DNA of 64,000 nt from Microbacterium aerolatum (GTDB lineage Bacteria; Actinomycetota; Actinomycetes; Actinomycetales; Microbacteriaceae), in NCBI RefSeq assembly GCF_007988825.1, contig NZ_BJUW01000011.1, forward strand, positions 1 through 64,000, given 5' to 3'. The number at the start of each line of letters is the position of its first letter. Position 1 is the first letter of the stretch. The position numbers and the translations under genes are program-made. Shown piece by piece: positions 37,834-48,710 of the stretch. Below the pieces are notes generated by a model. That model was not told the DNA's origin, did not search any database, and saw only the letters and a program-made list of their open reading frames with translations.

Positions 37834-37866
37834 CCGAAGGTTAACAAATGGTGCCGGATAGGTGAA
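37834..37866 (-). promoter_or_regulatory. PHO-box array between phoU and senX3
   Basis: Minus strand shows three adjoining 11-mers: TTCACCTATCC (37866-37856), GGCACCATTTG (37855-37845) and TTAACCTTCGG (37844-37834). A further GTTCACCTCGT occurs at 37921-37911, overlapping the likely senX3 -35 region. The spacing matches PHO boxes bound by RegX3/PhoP. Confidence 0.7.
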
Positions 37867-37939
37867 TACTACTTCTTCGCCACCCGGGAAGCCCCGGATT
37901 CCGGCGTGAGACGAGGTGAACGAGCCCTACGCTGAGATC

Positions 37940-39163
37940 ATGACCTCGCCGAACACCGCGCTCATCGCCCTGGCCGTCGGCCTGGTGATCGGCATCGGCC
38001 TCTCGGCGCTGGTCGCATGGGCGTACCGGGCGCGCGCGCGGGTCGTCGAAGCGGCGTCGTCGGTCGTTCCGCAGGGGACCGCGGATGTGCTCGACAGCAT
38101 GGACGACGCAGCGTGCGTCGTCGATGCATCCGGACTGGTGCTGGCGATCTCGCATGCCGCCGCCCGGTTCGGCATCGGCGTAGGTTCGACCCTCGACAAC
38201 CAGGAGCTGCGGCAGCTGGTGCGAACGGTGCGCTCGACGGGAGCGTCCGCCACAGAGACGATGCGCATCACCCGCTCGGGCGCAGCCCTCGACCCGCGCC
38301 TGGTGTCGGCGCGGGCGAGCGCGCTGGGCGGGCAGCTCACGCTGCTCATCATCCGTGACGTGACCGAGCAGGAGCGCCTGGACCAGGTGCGCCGCGACTT
38401 CGTCGCCAACACCAGCCACGAGCTCAAGACGCCGGTGGGCGCGGTGAGCCTGCTCGCCGAGGCGATCGAATCCGCCGCCGACGACCCGGCGCAGGTTCGG
38501 ATCTTCGCCTCTCGCATCTCCGCGGAGGCCGCCCGTCTCGGGCAGCTCACCGGCAGGATCATGAGCCTGTCGCGGTTGCAGGCGGCCGACGGCATCACCG
38601 ACTTCGACACCGTCGCGATCGACGAGGTCATCGCCTCATCCATCGAGGGGCACACGGTGCAGGCCGACTCCGCCGGCGTCGGACTCGCCCGCGGCGGCGA
38701 CCGTGGCGCGTACGTGCGCGGAGACGCCCAGATCCTCATCGAGGCCGTCGGGAATCTCATCGCGAACGCGATCGTGTACTCGCCGAAGGGCTCGCGCGTC
38801 GGCGTGGGCGTGAAGGTGGATGCCGCGACCGTCGAGATCGCCGTGTCGGATCAGGGCATCGGGATCGCCGACGCCGACCGCGATCGCATCTTCGAGCGCT
38901 TCTACCGCGCGGATGAGGCGCGATCGCGCCGTACCGGAGGCACCGGGCTCGGACTGTCGATCGTCAAGCACGCGACGCAGCGGCACGGCGGCGAGGTGCG
39001 GGTCTGGTCCCGGCCCGGCCGCGGATCGACATTCACGATCGTTCTCCCGCGCCTCGACGTGCCGGTGCCGGAGACAGCCCGGAAGATCAAGAAGACGAAG
39101 CGCGCGCGGAAGGCCGACAAGGCCGCCGATCCCACGCGCATCCGAAACGGAGAGAACGCATGA
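37940..39163 (+). CDS. senX3: SenX3-type phosphate sensor histidine kinase
   Basis: This 407-residue kinase has one or two N-terminal membrane helices, a PAS-like sensor region (about residues 45-140), the HisKA box FVANTSHELKTPVGAV (His160), and a HATPase with N box (LIANAIVYSP), DQGIGI and GGTGLGLSIVKH. ATG 37940 is preferred because TACGCT lies six bases upstream; GTG 37916 is an alternative. It overlaps regX3 by ATGA and faces phoU, the usual SenX3 layout. Confidence 0.93.
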   Translation: MTSPNTALIALAVGLVIGIGLSALVAWAYRARARVVEAASSVVPQGTADVLDSMDDAACVVDASGLVLAISHAAARFGIGVGSTLDNQELRQLVRTVRSTGASATETMRITRSGAALDPRLVSARASALGGQLTLLIIRDVTEQERLDQVRRDFVANTSHELKTPVGAVSLLAEAIESAADDPAQVRIFASRISAEAARLGQLTGRIMSLSRLQAADGITDFDTVAIDEVIASSIEGHTVQADSAGVGLARGGDRGAYVRGDAQILIEAVGNLIANAIVYSPKGSRVGVGVKVDAATVEIAVSDQGIGIADADRDRIFERFYRADEARSRRTGGTGLGLSIVKHATQRHGGEVRVWSRPGRGSTFTIVLPRLDVPVPETARKIKKTKRARKADKAADPTRIRNGENA

Positions 39164-39843
39164 CCCGCATCCTTCTCGTCGAGGACGAGCCCGATCTCGC
39201 AGACCCGCTCGCGTATCTGCTGCGCCGCGAAGGCTACGAAGTGGAGATCGCCGAGGACGGCCCCGGCGCACTGACGTCCTTCCGAGAGCGCGGTGCCGAC
39301 ATCGTGCTGCTGGATCTCATGCTCCCGGGGATGCCGGGAACCGAGGTGTGCCGGCAGATCCGCTCGAGCTCGGCTGTGCCGATCATCATGCTCACCGCGA
39401 AGGACTCCGAGGTCGACATCGTCGTGGGGCTCGAGCTCGGGGCCGACGACTACATCACCAAGCCCTATTCGTCGCGCGAGCTGCTTGCCCGCATGCGCGC
39501 GGTGCTGCGCAGGATCGCTCAGGCCGACAGCGACCTGGACGAGCGCGTGCTCGAGGGCGGTCGCGTCGCACTCGACATCGACCGCCACACGGTCACGGTC
39601 GACGGCTCCGAGATCAACATGCCGTTGAAGGAGTTCGAGCTGCTCGAGGTGCTGATGCGCAACTCCGGCCGCGTCCTGACCCGCGGCCAGCTCATCGACC
39701 GGGTCTGGGGCAGCGACTACTTCGGCGACACCAAGACGCTGGACGTGCACATCAAGCGCATCCGCTCGCGGATCGAGCAGAACCCGGGTGAGCCGGTCAT
39801 GCTCGTGACCGTTCGCGGGCTCGGCTATCGCTTCGAGGGCTGA
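39160..39843 (+). CDS. regX3: RegX3-type phosphate response regulator
   Basis: This 227-residue OmpR-family regulator has a receiver domain with phospho-acceptor Asp52 in IVLLDLMLPG, Lys in YITKPYSSREL, and a C-terminal winged helix (NMPLKEFELLEVLMRNSGRVLTRG, YFGDTKTLDVHIKRIRS). It should bind the PHO repeats at pstS and at the phoU-senX3 region. It begins in the senX3 stop (ATGA). A terminator follows. Confidence 0.94.
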   Translation: MTRILLVEDEPDLADPLAYLLRREGYEVEIAEDGPGALTSFRERGADIVLLDLMLPGMPGTEVCRQIRSSSAVPIIMLTAKDSEVDIVVGLELGADDYITKPYSSRELLARMRAVLRRIAQADSDLDERVLEGGRVALDIDRHTVTVDGSEINMPLKEFELLEVLMRNSGRVLTRGQLIDRVWGSDYFGDTKTLDVHIKRIRSRIEQNPGEPVMLVTVRGLGYRFEG

Positions 39844-39873
39844 GAGCCGCCGAGTTCCGCGCCTGACAGACGC

Positions 39874-39911
39874 AGAAGAGGCCGGCATCCGCTCGGATGC
39901 CGGCCTCTTCT
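39874..39911. terminator. Bidirectional terminator after regX3
   Basis: AGAAGAGGCCGGCATCCG (39874-39891) pairs with CGGATGCCGGCCTCTTCT (39894-39911), an 18-bp perfect stem with a two-base gap. It lies between converging regX3 and a lipoprotein gene. Confidence 0.85.
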
Positions 39912-39922
39912 GATGCGAGAGG

Positions 39923-40396
39923 TCAGTTCTCTACGGGGGCGAGGTCCGAGTAGTAGGGGAGCGTGCCGTCCAGGACCGGGAGCTCGGCCGCGGAGCCGGT
40001 GGCGTCACCGGACTGGAAGTAGACCTCGACCGTGGCACCCGGCATCGTGTCCAGGTCATCGATGCGCAGCGGCTCGGCATTCGCGCCGAGGCTCAGAGTG
40101 TCACCAGCGCCGACGCGCACCGTCAGCGGCTCGGCGCCCTCGAGCTCGACCGTGAGAACCTCCGCCTGCTTGGTGGGGTTCACGATCGCGGCGACGAGGT
40201 TGCCGGTCGAGCCGTCCTCGGTCGCGATGATCATCGCGTTGCGGATCTGGAGAGGACCGTCGGAGTCGGGGATGTTGATGCCGTCGGATGCCGAGTACTG
40301 GATCTCGGTCGACTGCGGGGTGATGAACGTGCATCCGGTCGCACCGAGCAGAACGAGGGCGCTGACGGCGGCTGACGCAACAAGGCGCGATTTCAC
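39923..40396 (-). CDS. Small lipoprotein of unknown function
   Basis: The 157-residue protein has a signal peptide, [18 protein letters not shown], ending in the lipobox LGATGC (about residue 20). The mature part reads as a beta-rich domain ([40 protein letters not shown]), resembling Ig-like export or adhesion folds. The GTG 40396 start follows AGGAGG; the frame is open further upstream but begins the export signal only here. It diverges from carD. Confidence 0.8.
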   Translation of the reverse strand: MKSRLVASAAVSALVLLGATGCTFITPQSTEIQYSASDGINIPDSDGPLQIRNAMIIATEDGSTGNLVAAIVNPTKQAEVLTVELEGAEPLTVRVGAGDTLSLGANAEPLRIDDLDTMPGATVEVYFQSGDATGSAAELPVLDGTLPYYSDLAPVEN

Positions 40397-40527
40397 GGAT
40401 CCTCCTGGAGCTGTGGGACGTCCTGTCCATTCTATGGGTATCGACCGGGCTCGCAGGGACGATGAGGGAGCAAACCTTAGCGCATATCCCCTGTGGTATT
40501 CTGGAGGTTGCCGAAAGGACACGATTT

Positions 40528-41010
40528 ATGCTTTTTGAGGTTGGCGAGACGGTCGTCTATCCGCACCACGGGGCCGCGACGATCATCGAGGTCAAGGATC
40601 GCGTCATCAAGGGCGAGACGAAGAAATATCTGAAGCTCAATGTCACGCAGGGCGACCTGATCATCGAGGTGCCTGCAGAGAACGTCGACCTGGTCGGCGT
40701 GCGCGATGTGATCGGCCAGGAGGGTCTCGATCACGTCTTCGAGGTGCTCCGCGCGCCGTTCACGGAAGAGCCGACGAACTGGTCGCGTCGTTACAAGGCG
40801 AACCTTGAGAAGCTCGCCTCCGGCGACGTGATCAAGGTCAGCGAGGTCGTCCGCGACCTGTGGCGTCGTGATCAGGACCGCGGTCTTTCCGCAGGGGAGA
40901 AGCGCATGCTCGCCAAGGCGCGCCAGATCCTCATCTCCGAGCTCGCGCTGGCTGAGAAGTGCGACGAGGAGAAGGCCGGCGCACTGCTCGACGAGGTTCT
41001 CGCGTCCTGA
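40528..41010 (+). CDS. carD: CarD family transcriptional regulator
   Basis: The 160-residue protein has the RNA polymerase-interacting N-terminal domain ([20 protein letters not shown]) and a helical DNA-binding C-terminus ([40 protein letters not shown]). Mycobacterial CarD stabilises open complexes at rRNA and many other promoters. ATG 40528 follows GAAAGGA. The carD-ispD/ispF-cysS order is conserved in actinobacteria. Confidence 0.95.
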   Translation: MLFEVGETVVYPHHGAATIIEVKDRVIKGETKKYLKLNVTQGDLIIEVPAENVDLVGVRDVIGQEGLDHVFEVLRAPFTEEPTNWSRRYKANLEKLASGDVIKVSEVVRDLWRRDQDRGLSAGEKRMLAKARQILISELALAEKCDEEKAGALLDEVLAS

Positions 41011-41048
41011 CGAACGACGAGGCATGCTCGCCTCGCTAGGGTGAGATC

Positions 41049-42266
41049 GTGACTCTCATACCCGTTCCGACGACGGCGATCATCATCGTCGCGGCCGGTT
41101 CCGGTACGCGCCTCGGCGCGACAGCGCCGAAGGCGTTCGTCGGAATCGACGAGCGATCCGTGTTGCGCCATGCGCTCGACGGCGTCTTCGCCGCGTCGCC
41201 TGCGCAGGTGATCGTCGTCGCGCCCGCTGGACACGAGGGGGATGCCGAGAGCGAGCTCCTCGCCGCAGCCGGCGACCGCAGTGATCTTGGGCGAGTCGTC
41301 GTCGGCGGCGAGACCCGGCAGCAGTCGGTCGCCGCCGGCCTGAGGGCGCTGTGGGGAGACATCACGACGGTGCTCGTGCACGACGCCGCGCGCGCGCTGA
41401 CCCCGCCCACGCAGATCGACGCCGTCGCGGAGGCCGTGACCGCCGACACCGGCGTCATCCCCGTGCTGCCGGTCATCGACACGATCAAGCGCGTGGACGA
41501 GGAGCGCATCGTCGCCGCCGTCAACCGTTCCGAGCTCGCGGCCGCCCAGACGCCGCAGGGCTTCCCGCGTGCGCTGCTCGAGAGCGCGTACGCGCTCGCC
41601 GACGAGGTCGAGTACACCGACGACGCCGCGCTGTTCGCCGCAGCCGGCCATCCCGTCCGTCACATCACCGGCTCCGCACGTGCCTTCAAGATCACGACGG
41701 CCGATGATCTCGAACGCGCGCGGCAGCTGCTGGCGGACATGCCTGGAACCGTGCGCCCTCGTGGGCACCACGGCATCCCCGGCATCGCGGCCATCCCGCG
41801 CATCGGGATCGGCACCGACGTCCACGCGTTCGGCGGGGAGGGGAACCTGTGGCTCGCAGGGCTGGAATGGCCGGGGGAGCCGGCGCTGTCCGGGCACTCC
41901 GACGGGGATGCCGTCGCCCACGCCATCGTCGACGCGCTCCTGGGAGCCGCGGGGCTCGGCGACATCGGGCAGCACTTCGGCACCTCGCATCCCGAATACG
42001 CCGACGCGCACGCCGACGTCTTCCTCTCCCGCACACGCGAACTGCTCGGAGAGGCCGGCCACGTCATCGGCAACGTCTCGGTGCAGTTCCAGGGCAACCG
42101 TCCCCGGTTCAGCAGCCGGCGCGCCGAGGCCGAGGAGGCGCTGTCGGCCGCGCTCGGCGGGGCAGCGGTCTCGGTGTCCGCGACCACCACGGACGGCCTG
42201 GGGTTCACCGGCCGGGGTGAGGGCATCGCCGTCACAGCCGTCGCCCTGGTGCTGCCGCAGTCCTGA
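41049..42266 (+). CDS. ispDF: Bifunctional IspD/IspF of the MEP isoprenoid pathway
   Basis: This 405-residue fusion makes 2-C-methyl-D-erythritol 2,4-cyclodiphosphate. IspD (about 1-235) has [20 protein letters not shown] and the cytidylyltransferase [11 protein letters not shown] motif. IspF (about 245-405) has [28 protein letters not shown] and [12 protein letters not shown]. In many actinobacteria they are separate. TAGGGT at 41037-41042 lies six bases before the GTG start. Confidence 0.95.
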   Translation: MTLIPVPTTAIIIVAAGSGTRLGATAPKAFVGIDERSVLRHALDGVFAASPAQVIVVAPAGHEGDAESELLAAAGDRSDLGRVVVGGETRQQSVAAGLRALWGDITTVLVHDAARALTPPTQIDAVAEAVTADTGVIPVLPVIDTIKRVDEERIVAAVNRSELAAAQTPQGFPRALLESAYALADEVEYTDDAALFAAAGHPVRHITGSARAFKITTADDLERARQLLADMPGTVRPRGHHGIPGIAAIPRIGIGTDVHAFGGEGNLWLAGLEWPGEPALSGHSDGDAVAHAIVDALLGAAGLGDIGQHFGTSHPEYADAHADVFLSRTRELLGEAGHVIGNVSVQFQGNRPRFSSRRAEAEEALSAALGGAAVSVSATTTDGLGFTGRGEGIAVTAVALVLPQS

Positions 42267-42311
42267 CCCCGCCGTCATTCCGCGGAAACATGCACGTGCG
42301 AGCATTGGCCC

Positions 42312-42770
42312 ATGTGGGAGTTCCGCGATGACGATCTGACCGGCGCGCAGACTCGCGCGTTCGTGTCGTACCACCTCGCGCAGATGCATGCTCAGTCGCC
42401 TGCCGAGAGCGTGCATGCGCTGGACGTGGATGCGCTGCGTTCACCCGAGATCCGATTCGTCACCGCATGGCGTGGCGATGAGGTGTGCGGGATGGGCGCC
42501 TACCGGCGGATGCCGGTGCACGAAGCCGAGGTGAAGTCGATGCGGATCGCCGAAGCCATACGTGGCCTCGGCCTCGGGAGACTGCTGTTGCGTCACCTGA
42601 TCGACGGGGCGCGCAGCGAGGGCATCGGCGTCCTCTGGCTCGAGACCGGATCGTCGGCGGACTTCCGCGCGGCCCGAGGTCTGTACCTCTCCGAGGGGTT
42701 CGTCCGGTGCGACCCGTTCGGCTCGTACCGGGAGGATCCGGAGTCGGTGTTCTTCCGCCGCGAGATCTGA
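42312..42770 (+). CDS. GNAT family N-acetyltransferase
   Basis: This 152-residue acetyltransferase shows the acetyl-CoA loop AIRGLGLGRLLLRHLIDGAR (motif A, QxxGxG/A type) and a C-terminal DFRAARGLYLSEGFVRCDPF. The YRRMPVHEAEVKSM block is like small-molecule acetyltransferases. The substrate is not known. ATG 42312 lies 46 bp after ispDF and has no strong ribosome site; it may read through from ispDF. Confidence 0.8.
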   Translation: MWEFRDDDLTGAQTRAFVSYHLAQMHAQSPAESVHALDVDALRSPEIRFVTAWRGDEVCGMGAYRRMPVHEAEVKSMRIAEAIRGLGLGRLLLRHLIDGARSEGIGVLWLETGSSADFRAARGLYLSEGFVRCDPFGSYREDPESVFFRREI

Positions 42771-42821
42771 CCGCGGGACTCATACGGGATTCCCGCTGGT
42801 GCCGCCGGGTACGCTGGAGCA

Positions 42822-44228
42822 GTGACACTCCGCCTCTACGACACCCGCGCACAGCAGCTGCGCGATTTCGTGCCTCTCGACCCCGAGAACGTCACGATGT
42901 ACGTGTGCGGACCCACGGTGCAGTCCGGCCCGCACATCGGTCATGTCCGCGCGGCGCTGAGCTTCGACATCCTGCGTCGCTGGCTGGCCCACCGCTACGG
43001 GCGCGTCACCTTCGTGCGCAACGTCACCGACATCGACGACAAGGTCCTCGTGAATGCGACGGATGCCGAGCCGTGGTGGGCCCTGGCGTATCGGATGGAG
43101 CAGGAGTTCACGGCCGCGTACGCCGGCATCGGCATCCTCCCGCCGACGTACGAGCCGCGGGCGACGGCATCCATTCCTCAGATGCAGGAGCTCATCACCG
43201 CCCTGATCGAGCGCGGGCACGCGTACCCGGCTCCGGACGGCTCGGGGGACGTGTACTTCGACGTGCGCTCGTGGAACGAGTACGGCGCGCTCACGCATCA
43301 GTCGATCGACGCCATGGAGGCCGCAGAGGACGCGGATCCGCGCGGCAAGCGAAACCCGCAGGACTTCGCGCTCTGGAAGGGCAGCAAGCCCGGCGAACCG
43401 GCGGATGCCACGTGGGCATCCCCATGGGGCGCGGGGCGCCCCGGCTGGCACATCGAGTGCTCCGCGATGGCGAAGCGCTACCTGGGGTCCGAGTTCGACA
43501 TTCACGGCGGCGGTCTGGACCTGCGCTTCCCGCATCACGAGAACGAGCTCGCCCAGTCGACTGCAGCCGGCGACGGCTTCGCCCGCTACTGGGTGCACAA
43601 CGGGCTGGTGACCGTCGGCGGACAGAAGATGTCGAAGTCGCTCGGCAACTTCACCCTCGCCGCAGACGTGCTCGCCGAGCACGACCCTCTCGTGGTGCGC
43701 TACGCGCTCGCCGCCGCGCACTACCGCTCGAGCCTCGATCTGTCGGCGTCCTCCTTCAGCGAAGCGGAGGCGGCGCTCGACCGCATCGAGACCTTCCGCG
43801 AGCGCGCGCTGCGCGCGGCGGACGCTGATCCTGCCGTTCTCGTGCCCGGTGATGTGCCCGATGCCTTCAGCGTGGCGATGAACGACGACCTCGGCGTGCC
43901 GCAGGCGCTCGCGGTCGTGCACGACGCCGTGCGCGCGGGAAACTCGGCGCTGGATGCCGGCGACACGTCAGCGGCGATCGATGCCGCTCGATCACTCGCG
44001 GCGATGCTCGACGTGCTCGGCCTCGGCGCCGGAGCATCCGATGCCACGGCGGGAGGCGCCGCAGCATCCGCTCTCGATGCGCTGGTGCGCACGATGATCG
44101 ACCAGCGCGCACAGGCGCGCGCCGACAAGGACTGGGCTGCGGCGGATCGCATCAGAGATGCCATCGCCGCGGCAGGAATCACGCTGGAGGACACTCCGGC
44201 CGGAACTCATTGGAGTATCGATGGCTAA
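42822..44228 (+). CDS. cysS: Cysteinyl-tRNA synthetase
   Basis: This 468-residue class I synthetase charges tRNA-Cys. It shows the HIGH-like [11 protein letters not shown], zinc-site cysteines ([17 protein letters not shown]), [18 protein letters not shown] and the KMSKS motif [12 protein letters not shown]. Length and zinc sites distinguish CysS from the shorter MshC ligase. TACGCT at 42810-42815 is six bases before the GTG. Its stop overlaps the rlmB start. Confidence 0.95.
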   Translation: MTLRLYDTRAQQLRDFVPLDPENVTMYVCGPTVQSGPHIGHVRAALSFDILRRWLAHRYGRVTFVRNVTDIDDKVLVNATDAEPWWALAYRMEQEFTAAYAGIGILPPTYEPRATASIPQMQELITALIERGHAYPAPDGSGDVYFDVRSWNEYGALTHQSIDAMEAAEDADPRGKRNPQDFALWKGSKPGEPADATWASPWGAGRPGWHIECSAMAKRYLGSEFDIHGGGLDLRFPHHENELAQSTAAGDGFARYWVHNGLVTVGGQKMSKSLGNFTLAADVLAEHDPLVVRYALAAAHYRSSLDLSASSFSEAEAALDRIETFRERALRAADADPAVLVPGDVPDAFSVAMNDDLGVPQALAVVHDAVRAGNSALDAGDTSAAIDAARSLAAMLDVLGLGAGASDATAGGAAASALDALVRTMIDQRAQARADKDWAAADRIRDAIAAAGITLEDTPAGTHWSIDG

Positions 44229-45228
44229 GCCAGGACGCCCGGGAGCGGGCAACAGCAAGAAGAAGGGCGCCCTCAAGGGCACCGGCGGACTCGGACGCAA
44301 GTCACTGGAGGGTCGCGGCCCGACGCCTAAGGCCGAGGATCGTGCCTGGCACGTCGCCGGCAAGCGCAAGGCCGCGAACGAGCGGTACGCCGCCGCCGGC
44401 GGCAAGGGACGTCCCGGCGGACGCCCGGCCACGGGCAGCAACCCGAACCGATCGCCCAAGGCCAAGGCGGGCGACGACACCGAGAACGTGACGGGTCGCA
44501 ACTCCGTTCTGGAGGCCCTGCGCGCCAAGATCCCCGCGACGGCGTTCTACATCGCCCAGCGCGTGGAGATGGACGACCGCGTCAAGGAGATGCTGTCGAT
44601 CGCGACCCACCGAAACATCCCGGTGCTCGAGGTCACCCGCCAGGAGCTCGACCGCATGGCCGGCTTCGACGGCGTGCACCAGGGCGTCGCGCTCAAGGTG
44701 CCGCCGTACGAGTACGCGCACCCGCAGGACCTGCTGGAGCAGGTGATCGACCGCGGCGAGATGCCGCTGTTCGTCGCACTCGACGGCATCACCGACCCGC
44801 GCAACCTCGGCGCCATCATCCGCTCGACCGCAGCGTTCGGCGGCCACGGCATCATCCTGCCGCAGCGCCGCTCCGCCGGCGTGAACTCCGCGGCGTGGAA
44901 GACGAGCGCGGGAGCCGCCGCGCGCATCCCCGTGGCGATGGCGACCAACCTGACGACCCAGCTGAAGGAGTTCAAGAAGCAGGGCGTCTTCGTGATCGGT
45001 CTCGACGGCGGCGGCGATGTCTCCCTTCCCGAGCTCGCACTCGCCGACCGCCCGGTCGTGATCGTGGTCGGCTCCGAGGGCAAGGGGCTCTCTCGTCTGG
45101 TGACGGAGAACTGCGACCAGATCGTCTCGATCCCGATCTCGGCAGCGACAGAGTCCCTCAACGCCGGCATCGCGGCATCCGTCGCGCTGTATCAGGTGGC
45201 GACTTCGCGGGCGAGCGCGCGGGACTGA
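44221..45228 (+). CDS. rlmB: 23S rRNA (guanosine-2'-O-)-methyltransferase RlmB
   Basis: The 335-residue SpoU-family enzyme has an N-terminal Lys/Gly-rich tail (about 90 residues), a substrate-binding domain from [12 protein letters not shown] and the knotted SpoU domain: [34 protein letters not shown] and [20 protein letters not shown]. It methylates the ribose of a 23S rRNA guanosine. ATG 44221 overlaps the cysS stop by 8 bp; an earlier frame start lies inside cysS. Confidence 0.93.
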   Translation: MAKPGRPGAGNSKKKGALKGTGGLGRKSLEGRGPTPKAEDRAWHVAGKRKAANERYAAAGGKGRPGGRPATGSNPNRSPKAKAGDDTENVTGRNSVLEALRAKIPATAFYIAQRVEMDDRVKEMLSIATHRNIPVLEVTRQELDRMAGFDGVHQGVALKVPPYEYAHPQDLLEQVIDRGEMPLFVALDGITDPRNLGAIIRSTAAFGGHGIILPQRRSAGVNSAAWKTSAGAAARIPVAMATNLTTQLKEFKKQGVFVIGLDGGGDVSLPELALADRPVVIVVGSEGKGLSRLVTENCDQIVSIPISAATESLNAGIAASVALYQVATSRASARD

Positions 45229-45312
45229 GCTCGTCGCGGAATACTTGCCGCGGCACGTTGTTTCAGTTCGACAGGACGCCTTTTCGCGTCCGTCGTCCAC
45301 GAAGGGAATCAC

Positions 45313-45951
45313 ATGTCACGCATCGCCGTCATCGGAGGCACCGGCTACGCCGGGTCGAACATCGTCGCAGAGGCCGTTTCCCGCGGCCACTCGGTGATCT
45401 CGATCGCCCGCTCGATCCCCACCGAGCGCGTCGAGGGCGCGGTGTACCTGGAGGGCAACATTCTCGACGTCCCGAGCCTGCTCGAGCAGATCGACGAGGC
45501 GGATGTCGTCATCCAGGCGATCTCGCCCCGCGGTGACATGGTCGGCAAGGTGCGTCCCGCGACGGCCGAGCTGTTCGAGGCGCTTCCCGAGAACGTGCGT
45601 CTCGGCGTCGTCGGCGGCGCCGGCGGCAGTCTGGTCGCCCCCGACGGTCCGCGTCTGGTGGATGCCGGATTCCCGGAGGAATTCAAGGCCGAGGCGCTCG
45701 AGGCGATCGGCGTCCTGGAGGACCTCCGCGCCGACACCAGCGGCCGGGACTGGTTCTTCGTCCACCCCGCCGGCGGCTTCGGCAACTGGGCGCCGGGGGA
45801 GCGCACCGGAACGTACCGCGACGGCGGTCCCGTCCTCGTCACCGACGACAACGGCGACTCGTACATCTCGGGCCGCGACCTGGGGGTCGCGTTCGTCGAC
45901 GAGATCGAGAACCCGAAGCACTCCCGCGAGAACTTCGCCGTCGGCTACTGA
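45313..45951 (+). CDS. NAD(P)-binding atypical SDR protein
   Basis: This 212-residue Rossmann-fold protein begins MSRIAVIGGTGYAGSNIVAEAVSRGH, giving the dinucleotide-binding GxxGxxG motif. It is of the YwnB/NmrA-like class (NAD(P)H-binding domain), with VIQAISPRGDMVGK as the next block. It lacks the classical YxxxK pair and may act as an epimerase- or reductase-like enzyme or a redox sensor. AAGGGA lies before the ATG. A palindromic repeat follows at once. Confidence 0.82.
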   Translation: MSRIAVIGGTGYAGSNIVAEAVSRGHSVISIARSIPTERVEGAVYLEGNILDVPSLLEQIDEADVVIQAISPRGDMVGKVRPATAELFEALPENVRLGVVGGAGGSLVAPDGPRLVDAGFPEEFKAEALEAIGVLEDLRADTSGRDWFFVHPAGGFGNWAPGERTGTYRDGGPVLVTDDNGDSYISGRDLGVAFVDEIENPKHSRENFAVGY

Positions 45952-45957
45952 TCCCCC

Positions 45958-46022
45958 GAGATTGCATTCCGCGGCCGAGATACCGGGAATTTCCGTGCGT
46001 CTCAGCCGCGGAATGCAATCTC
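45958..46022. repeat. 65-bp palindromic repeat, copy 2
   Basis: GAGATTGCATTCCGCGGC (45958-45975) is perfectly inverted as GCCGCGGAATGCAATCTC (46005-46022). It has the same arms and length as 9747-9811 but appears to lie in the opposite orientation judged by its inner bases. It starts 7 bp after one stop and overlaps the stop codon of the converging DUF4032 gene. Confidence 0.9.
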
Positions 46023-47325
46023 ACACAAGGTCGCGCCAGTCGACCTCGGCGTCGTCGTCCGGCACCGGAAGCGTGCCCGTCACCACCGGCAGGCTCATCG
46101 TCTCGGTCGGCGGCCCCATGATGGTCGCTTCGTCGCGGCGATGACGCAGCACGTCATTGATGTACGAGGTCAGCACCTCGGCCAGCGGAATCGACCGCCC
46201 GTTCGCCTGTGACAGGTACCACCGGTGCTCCAGCACCTGGTGGAAGACCTCCGCGGGCTCCAGCTTCGCTCGCAGCTCGTAGGGGATCGCACGTACAACC
46301 GGCTCGAACACGCGAGTGAGCCATTCGTGCGCGTACATCTCCTCGTCGGCCCACTCCTTCTTCGAGCGGGCGCGGAACTCGTCCAGGTCGTTCAGCAGCC
46401 GCCGGGCCTGGTTCTCCTCCACATCGAGTCCGGTCAACCGGATGAGTCGGCGCTGGTGGTGCCCCGCGTCGACGACCTTCGGCTGGATCTGCACGACCGT
46501 GCCGTCGACGGTCGTCGTCATCGACATCTCGTCGATGTCGAAACCGAGGGCGTTCAGACGCTCGACGCGTTCGGTGATGCGCCAGGTCTCGTTCGCGGAG
46601 AAGGACTCCTCTGCGGTCAGTGCCGCCCACAGCGAGTGGTACGAAGAGACGATGCCGTCGGCGATGGCGACGGCATCCACGCCATGCTCCAGCCGCCCAC
46701 CGGCGGCGAGGTCCATGATCTCGCCGGCGATGTTCGTGCGGGCGAGGTCCAGGTCGTACAGCCGCTGACCCTCGGTGAGACCCTCCTCGTGAAGCTCACC
46801 CGTCTCGGCATCCACCAGGTACGCGGCGAAGGCGCCCGCGTCACGGCGGAACAGCGTGTTCGACAGCGACACATCGCCCCAGTAGAAACCCACGTTGTGC
46901 AGGCGGACCAGCAGCAGCGCCAGCGCATCGACGAGGCGCGTGGCGGTGTCGGGGCGCAGCACCCTCGTGAACAGCGCCCGGTACGGCATCGAGAACCGCA
47001 GATGCGCAGTCACCAGCACTGCGGGCAGCGCCGTGCCGTCGGCATCTGTGCGTCCGGCGATGACCGCCACCCGGTCCACGCACGGGACATCGAGCCGGGC
47101 GAGGTTGCCGAGCATGTCGTACTCGCGCTGCGCCATCTCGGCCGTCGTCTCCTTCACCGCGACGACGCGGCCGGACAGATCGGCGAACCGCACCAGGTGA
47201 CGGGAGAGGCCCTTGGGCAGGGACACGATGCGCTCGGACGGCCACTTCGCCAGCGGAGTCGACCACGGCAGCGCGAGCAATTCGGGGTTGACCTTGCTGG
47301 CGGTTATTCGAAGTGCGTTCTGCAT
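46021..47325 (-). CDS. DUF4032 protein with kinase-like N-terminal domain
   Basis: The 434-residue protein has a kinase-like N-terminal region: GRVVAVKETTAEMAQREYDML (lysine), LHNVGFYWGDVSLSNTLFRRD (catalytic-loop like, with Asp and Asn) and AYLVDAETGE (metal Asp). The C-terminal half is the DUF4032 domain (LNDLDEFRARSKKEWADEEM). The function is unknown; the fold recalls lipopolysaccharide or aminoglycoside kinases. It neighbours the MsiK-like ATPase in the same direction. Its stop codon lies in the palindromic repeat. Confidence 0.85.
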   Translation of the reverse strand: MQNALRITASKVNPELLALPWSTPLAKWPSERIVSLPKGLSRHLVRFADLSGRVVAVKETTAEMAQREYDMLGNLARLDVPCVDRVAVIAGRTDADGTALPAVLVTAHLRFSMPYRALFTRVLRPDTATRLVDALALLLVRLHNVGFYWGDVSLSNTLFRRDAGAFAAYLVDAETGELHEEGLTEGQRLYDLDLARTNIAGEIMDLAAGGRLEHGVDAVAIADGIVSSYHSLWAALTAEESFSANETWRITERVERLNALGFDIDEMSMTTTVDGTVVQIQPKVVDAGHHQRRLIRLTGLDVEENQARRLLNDLDEFRARSKKEWADEEMYAHEWLTRVFEPVVRAIPYELRAKLEPAEVFHQVLEHRWYLSQANGRSIPLAEVLTSYINDVLRHRRDEATIMGPPTETMSLPVVTGTLPVPDDDAEVDWRDLV

Positions 47326-47344
47326 GATGCCCCTCGGGAAACGA

Positions 47345-47381
47345 CGCGGCGCGGGCGACCAGATGGTCAGCCCGCGCCGCG
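47345..47381 (-). terminator. Terminator of the MsiK-like gene
   Basis: CGCGGCGCGGGC (47345-47356) pairs with GCCCGCGCCGCG (47370-47381). It lies 13 bp after the minus-strand msiK stop and before DUF4032. Confidence 0.75.
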
Positions 47382-47393
47382 CGATGGAACTTA

Positions 47394-48497
<1,104 letters not shown>

Positions 48498-48612
48498 TGT
48501 TTCTCCTTCACCGGCAGGTACGTGCCGGACGATCCGTTGTGATGGAAGCGGTGAGGATGCCTCGCCGTGGCCCGCCATCGGGCCGGTTTCAGTATGGCAC
48601 GAACGAGACCGC

Positions 48613-48627
48613 CTGGGTATTTCCCAG
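48613..48627. promoter_or_regulatory. Short inverted repeat in the msiK/DsbA-like gap
   Basis: CTGGGTATTTCCCAG is a near-palindrome (CTGGG..CCCAG) between the divergent msiK and DsbA-like genes. It could be an operator, but the length is short. Confidence 0.3.
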
Positions 48628-48710
48628 CCTGGCTCGTTAACATCGAGTGTGGTCCTGCTTCTTCAGCGGACACCGGGGAACCCGTCCCCACCAGACTTTC
48701 AAGAGGAACG

